A stretch of 43,169 nucleotides of DNA from Pedobacter nototheniae. GTDB lineage: Bacteria; Bacteroidota; Bacteroidia; Sphingobacteriales; Sphingobacteriaceae. The DNA is taken from positions 1 to 43,169 of the forward strand of contig NZ_RQRS01000034.1 in the NCBI RefSeq assembly GCF_004335085.1, read 5' to 3'. Below, in pieces: positions 25,752-31,889 of the stretch. Both the position numbers and the translations under genes were made by a program. How positions within the stretch are numbered: position 1 is the stretch's first letter; every line of letters begins with the position of its first letter. The notes under the pieces are model-generated. The model was not told the DNA's origin and made no database searches. It saw nothing but the letters and a program-made list of their open reading frames with translations.

Positions 25752-26916
25752 AATTATGATGTGGTTTATTAGCAAATCCCTGATCCTGAATACGGCCCGA
25801 ACCGCTGGTATGGGCAATGCCGGTTAATATCATTGAATTTGCAATGGTACGTTTGGAAGTTGAAAATTTTGATAAAACTGTTATCTGCTCTTTTAAGGAC
25901 TGCTTATAAATCCCCTCATCGAAAAGTTCAACATAAGCGGAGCCACTGGTGTCAAACCCTGACTTCAGCTTTATCCATTTACTATGAAAATCTTCAATGA
26001 ACCTGTAAAAATTATCGTAGTGGCGATCAGTCCAGCTATCGGTAAAAAGTTCTCCTGGAAGAACAGGGTTTTCAACTTGAAATTTCTTTCCTTGCGATAT
26101 TGCATCCGCAAACTGAAAACGTATTCTATTCAAAGCATTATCGATTGTTTCATAAATGGAATTTTCTCCATTGTAATTGTGTGCCATAATTGTTGTAATC
26201 ACTATACTGGAGGTAGCGTAATCTCGGTTGTTATCAAAAAATATATCCCGGTATCTTTTTACCAATTGTACAGCTCTTTGCAGTGGCTTTTTCAAGAAAT
26301 AGCTATCATCTGGCAGTTCTTGGGTTTCTGCGCGAAGCTCTATTTTAAGTTTTTGATAATAGCTCTCAAGTATCGGTTTGCTCATGGTCATATTCGCTTT
26401 GGCGAGAAACCATTCTGCGAATTCTTTAGGGTTGGAAATCGCCCAGTCCCGTAGCGCTCTGTCAGGTATTTTTAAAGTAGTATTTCCTTTAATGATAATG
26501 CATCCTGGCAGGATATCCATATGGAAATCATTAGCATAACAGATTCTTATACAACGGTTCTTTTTCTCGATCTTATCGGAATAACGTCCATCATTTTCAA
26601 GTTTTTTCAGAAGTGCATCGTATATTTCAAATGGAGTGAAAAGCTGGTAAAGTTCGTTGATCTGAAGGACGATATCCAAGTCGAACTCCGAGGAGCGATA
26701 TGGTTTCACGGTTGTGCCAGTCAGCACTGATCCCTGTGGATATACATCGATCTGAAGATCTTTGAAAAATCCTTCGTCAAGATCTATAAGTTCTGATATT
26801 GCCTTATAGGCTTGTTCCATTCTTGCTTTTCTGGTATTGTCAAGTTGAAGGTTCTCAGCAATTCTGGCTAATAACTCTTCACGTTGTAATTGGTAATTTA
26901 AAAATATATCTTCCAT
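25738..26916 (-). CDS. CD-NTase (CBASS cyclic oligonucleotide synthase)
   Basis: This 392-residue nucleotidyltransferase has the cGAS/DncV-like active site: G62-S63 in YPQGSVLTGTTVKPYRSSEF, then D79 and D81 in FDLDIVL, and the third acidic residue D134 in FHMDILPG. A helical C-terminal domain follows. The enzyme makes a cyclic di- or oligonucleotide when phage infection is sensed. The C-terminus is -HNYGDK, so a glycine lies third from the end, of interest because the neighbouring E2-like protein is expected to act on the cyclase tail. The gene starts 2 bases after the NUDIX-like gene. The nucleotide product cannot be read from sequence. Confidence 0.9.
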   Translation of the reverse strand: MEDIFLNYQLQREELLARIAENLQLDNTRKARMEQAYKAISELIDLDEGFFKDLQIDVYPQGSVLTGTTVKPYRSSEFDLDIVLQINELYQLFTPFEIYDALLKKLENDGRYSDKIEKKNRCIRICYANDFHMDILPGCIIIKGNTTLKIPDRALRDWAISNPKEFAEWFLAKANMTMSKPILESYYQKLKIELRAETQELPDDSYFLKKPLQRAVQLVKRYRDIFFDNNRDYATSSIVITTIMAHNYNGENSIYETIDNALNRIRFQFADAISQGKKFQVENPVLPGELFTDSWTDRHYDNFYRFIEDFHSKWIKLKSGFDTSGSAYVELFDEGIYKQSLKEQITVLSKFSTSKRTIANSMILTGIAHTSGSGRIQDQGFANKPHHNYGDK

Positions 26917-26918
26917 GA

Positions 26919-27674
26919 TTAAAAAGTTTGATTGATGATAAGTTTTGAATGATGTCCTATTTTGGCCAGTTGTTTTCCCTGAATGCAGAGTCTAAGTTGT
27001 TCGATGTCTGCACATTCAGTCGTGGCGAAGCCACGAGATAAATCTAAGGGTAAATTGTCGAGCGCTATTAGCGCCTCTTGCTGCGCCAATGAAGGGATGA
27101 GTTCGAATACATCATAGATAAGCACTTCGTAGCACTGATGGTAGTCACTCCAAACCAGGTTTTTTGAAAACCTCTTGAGCTGTTTATACTTGATGTGATC
27201 AAATTTCTTCCCAGACAATATGCCTGTTTGCAAAAGCTCCTCACAGAATTCTCTGTCAGCACTTATCTCTCTTTCTTTACCTTCCTCAAACCATTTGATT
27301 GCTTTAATTACGTATTTGCCTTTTATCCTGAATCTAAGATCCTGTTCACTCAGTTTATCTAGTCCAAGCCCATTGGTAGTATTGTCAGGTCGAAAATCCC
27401 ATGCCTCGAAAAGTTTGTCGTCGCCATAGCGTTTGTACACCCCTCCAACAGGTTGAAGCTGATTTTCAATCCGCCTATTCATCACTAGCAGATATCTATT
27501 GGTATTGGGAATCCTGATCCTTATCAGGTAACTCAGGGAAAACCTGATTTCTTTATTTCGGTATTTGCCGAAAAGAGTTCTAATGTATAGCCATAGAAAC
27601 CCCTTATGATCCCAGAGGGCAGATACACTTTTAGTGAAAAGCTGTTTTAATAACAGCGTAAATATTGCTTCCAT
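26919..27674 (-). CDS. NUDIX-like protein associated with CD-NTase (SMODS-associated NUDIX type)
   Basis: The protein has 251 residues and a partial NUDIX box, REFCEELLQTG at 141-151, in place of the canonical RExxEExG. PVGGVYKRYG at 75-84 is like the conserved region before a NUDIX helix. The N-terminal 45 residues are hydrophobic in patches (AIFTLLLKQL, GFLWLYIRTLFG) but do not form a clear membrane helix. NUDIX-like domains are known CBASS companions and are thought to sense or cleave nucleotides; in some systems they are fused to membrane helices. The separate membrane protein at the operon end may take that role here. It is the first gene of the operon. Confidence 0.65.
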   Translation of the reverse strand: MEAIFTLLLKQLFTKSVSALWDHKGFLWLYIRTLFGKYRNKEIRFSLSYLIRIRIPNTNRYLLVMNRRIENQLQPVGGVYKRYGDDKLFEAWDFRPDNTTNGLGLDKLSEQDLRFRIKGKYVIKAIKWFEEGKEREISADREFCEELLQTGILSGKKFDHIKYKQLKRFSKNLVWSDYHQCYEVLIYDVFELIPSLAQQEALIALDNLPLDLSRGFATTECADIEQLRLCIQGKQLAKIGHHSKLIINQTF

Positions 27675-27849
27675 ATTAAAAATTTAAAACATAATAATTC
27701 CATTTGCACCGGTTTAGGTACATCAGGCCGCACGTAATAAAATTTTTGGAAGCTGTAAGATTTAATATATATTTGTTCTGCGAAAACAAGATCTTAAGCA
27801 TTCCATAAACTTATCTCGATTGGCGTGTAGGCCGGGATCTCGGTCCTGG

Positions 27850-28293
27850 CTATAGATCCATTTTTCTCCTCCTTTCAAGCTTTATTTCATTGATAAAGTC
27901 AAAGTATTCCTTGTTGTTTATCGTTGCTGTGTTAAATTCATCCATATTATAGACATTTATTCCAAAATCTGCCGCTGCTGATCTCACTGTGCTTTCATCC
28001 TCCTCCGCTATTATTGTAGAATTAGTTGATTTAGAAATATATAGCATTTCGAGAAACGAATGACTTTCGCTGCGATATCGCTTTTTGTTTTGGATAACAA
28101 ATTCAAAGCCCGCATCATCTAATTCCAATATATTAACATAACCTTTGCCAGCTAAGCCTTCGAACCGTTTTACGGTAGCAAATTCATGTCTTTTTAGTTT
28201 TCCCCTTGGAATTAATATCGGGACTCCCAATCTAGGTAGTACCTGAACATTGTTAAGGAGCAATAGGTCATTTAGATCATAGAATGTAAACAT
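27850..28293 (-). CDS. PIN-like domain protein paired with HTH-ImmA/IrrE gene
   Basis: The 147-residue protein has a PIN-like pattern: an early acidic motif after a hydrophobic start (FYDLNDLLLL), the middle DDAGFEFV and EMLYISKSTNSTIIAEED, and the late GINVYNMDEF acidic end. PIN domains are metal-dependent RNases that often act as toxins. The gene lies 12 bases after the HTH-protease gene, a pairing seen in toxin-antitoxin-like modules (XRE/ImmA with DUF4411-type PIN). It also lies 175 bases upstream of the CBASS-like operon in the same direction. The family assignment is tentative. Confidence 0.5.
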   Translation of the reverse strand: MFTFYDLNDLLLLNNVQVLPRLGVPILIPRGKLKRHEFATVKRFEGLAGKGYVNILELDDAGFEFVIQNKKRYRSESHSFLEMLYISKSTNSTIIAEEDESTVRSAAADFGINVYNMDEFNTATINNKEYFDFINEIKLERRRKMDL

Positions 28294-28305
28294 TGTCTCC
28301 CTTTT

Positions 28306-29388
28306 TTATTGTAAACTAAATCGGTTTGTCCCAAATCTTCTATCAACTTCTTCGACGGTAATATCCAGTAGCTCAGATACTTTTTCTTTGGAAAGTCTTT
28401 TCTCCATGTAGCCCCTTGCAATCAATCTATTCAACCGGCTTGGTTCTTCAATACTCTTTTTATAGGTGCCAAAATCTTTACCCTCAATATACCACTGGTC
28501 ATAAAGGTCTATCCATTTTTTACAAATCTGGGCTGTTATCAAGCCACTTCGATGTGCACTATAAATAATACCTTGGATGGAAAGGCCAAAAGTTTCTTTC
28601 AGATCTTTTAATTCTTCAAGTGAAATGTTTGTTCTGTTTTTGCCGATATAATCTACTAATGTTTCTCCGGGCAGCAACATTGCTGAGGCGAATGTATTAC
28701 AGAGTTTCTCTTCAAGATCTTTTGAAACAGACTCGTCAAAACTCAGGATTAGGTGGGCACTTTCATGCATTAGTGTGAAGCGCTTTCTGGTAATCTCCCG
28801 AATATGTTCATGATCGGTATTAATTAGAATAAGAGGTATATCGCGTTCGCCACTTTTCATGTAACCACATAAACCGGGAGATTCAGTTTGTCTTTTGAAA
28901 TTAATTAGCTTTATACCTTTATTCTCCAACAGTCCAGTTACATCGTCAATAGGTGCATTAGCTAATTTCCATTTTTTTCTCACACGAGATGCCGCCTTCT
29001 CTACGTCCTGATAGTTCCGTATTTTGAAGTCGTCTATTGGGTTTTCAAAATCGACAGCGGCATCGAGAATTGACTCAACTTCTAGATAGTTTTCTGCGTA
29101 ATCTACAACAAGGTTATAGATCATTTTTTTTTCAGCAGAGGAGTCGATTAATTTATCCCCTAATCTAAATTCTGCAAGTTCAAGGTTAGCTTCTTCTATA
29201 TGGAATAATTTCCATACATCAATATTCAATGCCTCAGCTACAGCTATCAATGCCTTGTTACTCGGCTTTATTGCCCCATCCTCATATTGTTGGATTGTAG
29301 CTTTGGAAAGATTGGACAATGTTGCCAGTTGCTGAAGAGAGTAATTGCTCTTCGTCCTGTATTGTTTTATCTTATCTCCTATGTTCAT
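28306..29388 (-). CDS. HTH-XRE and ImmA/IrrE-family metallopeptidase fusion regulator
   Basis: The protein has 360 residues. An N-terminal Cro/C1 helix-turn-helix (residues 5-60: LQQLATLSNLSKATIQQYE, then DGAIKPS) is followed by an ImmA/IrrE zinc protease domain with HESAH at 208-212 and LCNTFASAMLLP near 229-240. Such fusions cleave a repressor, or themselves, to switch on gene sets under stress. The start codon is followed upstream by a promoter flanked by inverted repeats (29398-29435), consistent with autoregulation. Being directly upstream of a PIN-like gene and a CBASS-like operon, it could regulate both, by analogy with the known CapH/CapP pair; this is inference. Confidence 0.88.
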   Translation of the reverse strand: MNIGDKIKQYRTKSNYSLQQLATLSNLSKATIQQYEDGAIKPSNKALIAVAEALNIDVWKLFHIEEANLELAEFRLGDKLIDSSAEKKMIYNLVVDYAENYLEVESILDAAVDFENPIDDFKIRNYQDVEKAASRVRKKWKLANAPIDDVTGLLENKGIKLINFKRQTESPGLCGYMKSGERDIPLILINTDHEHIREITRKRFTLMHESAHLILSFDESVSKDLEEKLCNTFASAMLLPGETLVDYIGKNRTNISLEELKDLKETFGLSIQGIIYSAHRSGLITAQICKKWIDLYDQWYIEGKDFGTYKKSIEEPSRLNRLIARGYMEKRLSKEKVSELLDITVEEVDRRFGTNRFSLQ

Positions 29389-29721
29389 AAATCAATTCGT
29401 ATAGTCAAATGTATAAAATTTATTTTTACTATACGGCATGAATTTTCAACAATCCGGATTTTTGCTGATTTCACTTGATTTTTTTCTGCAAATTCTTTCG
29501 GTTTTTGGGATTCTTTTCGTTATTCTGCGACCTGGCGACTCATAGCACACAAGTGTTTCATACTTGGAAAGGAAGAGATCCATGTTTTCTCGTTCGGGAA
29601 TGTAGGTCTTATAGTCTGCCGTGTTTTTTAACAGTTGGTGTATCACATTACCTCAAATCTGATCTTGGGAGCAGGTGAATCGTTCTTTTTATATAATGTT
29701 TGACGGTTACAGGTCAGATAT
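29389..29721. other. Upstream region of the HTH-ImmA gene with a doubtful small reading frame
   Basis: The part nearest the HTH-ImmA start (29398-29435) is the operator/promoter described separately. The remainder holds a minus-strand open frame (29446-29583 from its inner ATG, about 45 residues, rich in K and R) with no recognisable features. I do not annotate it as a gene. No RNA structure is evident. Confidence 0.4.
29398..29435 (-). promoter_or_regulatory. Inverted-repeat operator around -7 element of HTH-ImmA gene
   Basis: CGTATAGT (29398-29405) and ACTATACG (29428-29435) are perfect reverse complements 22 bases apart. Between them the minus strand reads TACATTTG (29406-29413), an exact TAnnTTTG -7 element, placed 17 bases before the ATG. 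A dimeric HTH protein bound to the arms would cover the promoter, which suggests autorepression. The same motif was not found before the CBASS-like operon. Confidence 0.6.
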
Positions 29722-30432
29722 CTAATTTATCGCTGCACTATTTTGTGCCTCAATAGCCGTCAGGATTTTTTTCACGTATTCGTCAATAAATTCTTCCACC
29801 TCTGCCGCATTGATTTTATCAGGGGGAAGAAGCTTCTTTCTAGTTTCCCTAGCGTATGTCATCCCGATCTTTCCTGAGATACTTAGGATGTTTTTTTCGA
29901 TGTTGTCCATGATGTTTTTGTTCATTTTGGGCTGGATAAAAGCTTTGTAGTCAAAAGGCATTTCATGGAGCACTTCGCTCATGTGGCTGATGTGCGCGAT
30001 ACGTTCTTTGATCTGGTACTGGCCGGAAGGCTCGTAGGCAAATATGGGGTAGATTTCGGCCAGTTCAAGGATTACTTGGTCAATGTTCGCCTCTAGTTGG
30101 GTCATTCGATTGTCATTAGCTGGATTCTTGGGCATCATTTTCTGCATCATGAACACGAATTCCTCATAGCTGATTTTAAAATCCCCATCAAACTGTTTCA
30201 TTAGTCTGTTCATTAACTCTGGCTTGAGCTCTAAGGTAAACTGGGTAATCGCAGACTCTCGGCCCAAGTGGTACCGGAGTTCCAGGAGGTGGAAGAGCAG
30301 TTTTTTAAGCTTTCTTTTGTCGGTATGCTTGGCGAGAAACCAGGTCCAGCTGAATGTAAGGGCAGCACCAAGGATGACGCCCAATAGTGGGCCAATGGCT
30401 TTGACTAATTCTAGTATTTGAGCGGCGTTCAT
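29722..30432 (-). CDS. Membrane-anchored helical protein of unknown function
   Basis: The ATG at 30430-30432 is preferred to a TTG 9 bases upstream. The 236-residue protein has one membrane segment near residues 14-33 (IGPLLGVILGAALTFSWTWF). A basic stretch (KHTDKRKLKKLL) follows, and then a helical domain with likely coiled coils. No family is recognised. It stands between the HTH-ImmA module and an XRE regulator, in the accessory part of the element, where small single-gene defence or regulatory proteins are common. Confidence 0.7.
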   Translation of the reverse strand: MNAAQILELVKAIGPLLGVILGAALTFSWTWFLAKHTDKRKLKKLLFHLLELRYHLGRESAITQFTLELKPELMNRLMKQFDGDFKISYEEFVFMMQKMMPKNPANDNRMTQLEANIDQVILELAEIYPIFAYEPSGQYQIKERIAHISHMSEVLHEMPFDYKAFIQPKMNKNIMDNIEKNILSISGKIGMTYARETRKKLLPPDKINAAEVEEFIDEYVKKILTAIEAQNSAAIN

Positions 30433-30498
30433 AGATAACAAGATATGGAGTTATATTTGTTTAGGATGCCTGAGTTTTCCACATTTTTTTGAGCAGAT

Positions 30499-30512
30499 AG
30501 ATTAATTAATCT
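30499..30512. promoter_or_regulatory. 14-base perfect palindrome, candidate operator
   Basis: AGATTAATTAATCT is self-complementary over its full length. It lies between two genes that both read leftwards, upstream of the gene at 29722-30432 (67 bases before its ATG). It could be a binding site for one of the HTH regulators of the element. Confidence 0.35.
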
Positions 30513-30587
30513 AATCTTTTTTACCCGGATATCTATTTTTTTTCTATATTATTCTGTAGGGATTCTACATCAACTAACAGTAAGAAT

Positions 30588-30692
30588 ATGGAAACAAGAA
30601 TAATGAGGGATTTGGAATACTGTCGTGGTATTTTAGCAAAACTGTTAATGCAAAACTTAATTAGTGGAATCTACCCTCTATTACAGTTTTGA
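30588..30692 (+). CDS. Possible 34-residue peptide
   Basis: ATG at 30588, stop TGA at 30690; the product METRIMRDLEYCRGILAKLL... ends in YPLLQF and is amphipathic. The frame overlaps the 3' end of the XRE gene on the other strand by 12 bases. No family is recognised and nothing marks a clear promoter, so it may be chance. Confidence 0.25.
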   Translation: METRIMRDLEYCRGILAKLLMQNLISGIYPLLQF

Positions 30693-31226
30693 AATCCAAT
30701 ATTCATACACTGAACCGTTATCAAATTTTTTATCTCGATCCAGAACTTTCTTTATATAAAGTCTTCTTAATTCCCTTGATAGTTCTTGACTCCCAAAATC
30801 TTTGTTGTATTTCTTTTTGCAATAATGTCTAATCTCGGCGGCATCATGCTTCACTAACATAAACATATCATGAATTAAAACGGTTCTAAGAAAATAAGCT
30901 ACACTATATTCAGCTCTTCTAAGTAGAAAGAAATTGGGGTTATTATCATTTTCCTTATAAAAGGTTCTTACTGAAGGTATGTCCATGATTTTCTTTAATC
31001 TAATCTCTTTTCTTGAATATAGACTCTCACAATCTATGTCAAAAAACTCAGCAATATTCTTCGCCATTTTTGCCGAGATATTAGCTGTGCCTTTTTCTAT
31101 CATCATTAAGTAACTAATAGAAATCTGTAAAGCAAAAGTTAAACCCTCTAAAGTAAGACCTACCTTAGTTCTTAATTCATTAACATTGTTTCCAATAATT
31201 TTAGATACAGTATTCGATGTAGCCAT
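30681..31226 (-). CDS. XRE-family transcriptional regulator
   Basis: The 181-residue protein has a Cro/C1-type HTH (residues about 10-65: TLEGLTFALQISISYLMMIE with KGTANISAKMAKNIAEFF after it). The C-terminal 115 residues are helical and basic, with no known sensor domain. The gene is divergent from a structured RNA/peptide transcript and the SusC operon. An 11-base inverted repeat in the shared region (31245-31293) is a likely binding site. It may control that transcript and itself. Confidence 0.85.
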   Translation of the reverse strand: MATSNTVSKIIGNNVNELRTKVGLTLEGLTFALQISISYLMMIEKGTANISAKMAKNIAEFFDIDCESLYSRKEIRLKKIMDIPSVRTFYKENDNNPNFFLLRRAEYSVAYFLRTVLIHDMFMLVKHDAAEIRHYCKKKYNKDFGSQELSRELRRLYIKKVLDRDKKFDNGSVYEYWISKL

Positions 31227-31244
31227 CTAACAAAAGACCACAAT

Positions 31245-31293
31245 AAAGTGTGTTCATTTTAAAGAATCATATTTGTTTATTTGAAAACACTTT
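31245..31293. promoter_or_regulatory. Inverted repeat upstream of XRE regulator
   Basis: AAAGTGTGTTC (31245-31255) and GAAAACACTTT (31283-31293) are reverse complements with one mismatch over 11 bases, 27 bases apart. They begin 19 bases before the XRE start codon, where an autoregulatory operator would be expected. Confidence 0.45.
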
Positions 31294-31367
31294 TATATCT
31301 TTAACTTATACTTAAAAACAAAATATTTAAACTAAAAATTTTAAAACAAACAATAGAATAGAAATAT

Positions 31368-31375
31368 TAAATTTG
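31368..31375 (+). promoter_or_regulatory. -7 element of the structured RNA
   Basis: TAAATTTG fits TAnnTTTG exactly. The expected start, 7 bases on, falls at about 31382, the base of the first hairpin of the RNA. No TTTG is present at the usual -33 position. Confidence 0.5.
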
Positions 31376-31380
31376 CAGCA

Positions 31381-31645
31381 CCTTAATATTAGATAATTAA
31401 GGGTGCTCACAAGAGCCTCAATCCGCACAAGCTTAGGAACTTTAAGGAAACAGAGGGTAAGTGAGCGTCCGGAAACCCTATATACCCAGGGCTCCGGGCC
31501 TACTTGCGATTGTTTCCTGGTGCTACCTTTTTAAGGTAGTAGCTCCTTTTGGAGAGCCGTCCTAAGCGGCCCATTGTGCGGATAATCAAAAAGTGGTGCC
31601 CGGCTCCTTAGGGAGCCTATCTACAAATTGATTTGAGGTTTTGAT
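31381..31645 (+). ncRNA. Highly structured RNA of unknown class (leader of a small peptide gene)
   Basis: A 5' hairpin pairs CCTTAAT (31381-31387) with ATTAAGG (31396-31402). The core is closed by a perfect 10-bp stem, ATCCGCACAA (31421-31430) with TTGTGCGGAT (31574-31583). It continues into GCTTAGGA (31431-31438) with TCCTAAGC (31560-31567), leaving a 6-base bulge. Inside are AGGAAACA/TGTTTCCT (31445-31452 and 31511-31518) with further stems, a CTACCTT/AAGGTAG hairpin (31523-31539) and a CTCC/GGAG hairpin (31543-31554). A separate GGCTCC-TTAG-GGAGCC hairpin (31602-31617) follows. GGGT (31455-31458) could form a pseudoknot with ACCC (31484-31487). I recognise no riboswitch, tmRNA, RNase P, SRP or 6S pattern. 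Confidence 0.65.
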
Positions 31646-31783
31646 ATGATGTCAAAACTGAAAACAATGAAATCACGAATCACTAAATTCATTAATAATA
31701 CTGTTTTCTTTGAAACGCACAAACCCTGTGTGACTTGCCCTTTTGACAAACTTTATGCCCTCAAACCCAAAAACCCGGTTTAG
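31646..31783 (+). CDS. 45-residue peptide with CxxC motif
   Basis: ATG at 31646 (alternative ATG at 31649 or 31667), stop TAG at 31781. The sequence is basic at the N-terminus and contains PCVTCP near the middle, ending in ALKPKNPV. There is no signal peptide or membrane helix. It directly follows the structured RNA and precedes a terminator, so RNA and peptide seem to form one short transcript. No family is recognised; the CxxC could bind metal or form a disulfide. A regulatory or leader peptide for the downstream SusC/TlpA operon is possible. Confidence 0.5.
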   Translation: MMSKLKTMKSRITKFINNTVFFETHKPCVTCPFDKLYALKPKNPV

Positions 31784-31795
31784 TTTGTAAAAATT

Positions 31796-31850
31796 AAGGC
31801 AGGTATTCAATTGGTTAATGGTTCTTCTATAATCGCCTGCCTTGTTTTTT
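31796..31850 (+). terminator. Terminator or attenuator before SusC gene
   Basis: AAGGCAGG (31796-31803) pairs with CCTGCCTT (31836-31843), with ATT/AAT extending the stem, a loop of about 26 bases and a T run to 31850. It lies between the peptide stop and the SusC start, so it may end the short transcript or attenuate read-through into SusC. Confidence 0.6.
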
Positions 31851-31889
31851 CCTTTTAGGATTATCTTCTTAAACTAACTAACCAAATTC

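Larger units (their letters stand above)
24924..27674 (-). other. CBASS-like anti-phage operon (type II short architecture)
   Basis: Transcribed right to left: NUDIX-like protein (26919-27674), CD-NTase (25738-26916), E2-like protein (25332-25751) and three-helix membrane protein (24924-25286). The gaps are 2 bases, a 14-base overlap and 45 bases, so one transcript is likely. A CD-NTase with an E2-like protein but no E1 or JAB gene matches the class known as type II short CBASS. The cyclase senses infection and makes a cyclic nucleotide, and the E2 modifies or primes the cyclase. Which protein is the effector is not settled. Confidence 0.8.

Noticed and set aside
31421..31583. Structured RNA as a retron msr-msd
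   Set aside because: The flanking inverted arms and an AGC after the 5' arm recall a retron, but no reverse transcriptase gene is present anywhere in the window.
31381..31645. Structured RNA as RNase P, tmRNA, SRP RNA, cobalamin or TPP riboswitch
   Set aside because: None of the conserved sequence blocks of those RNAs could be found by eye.
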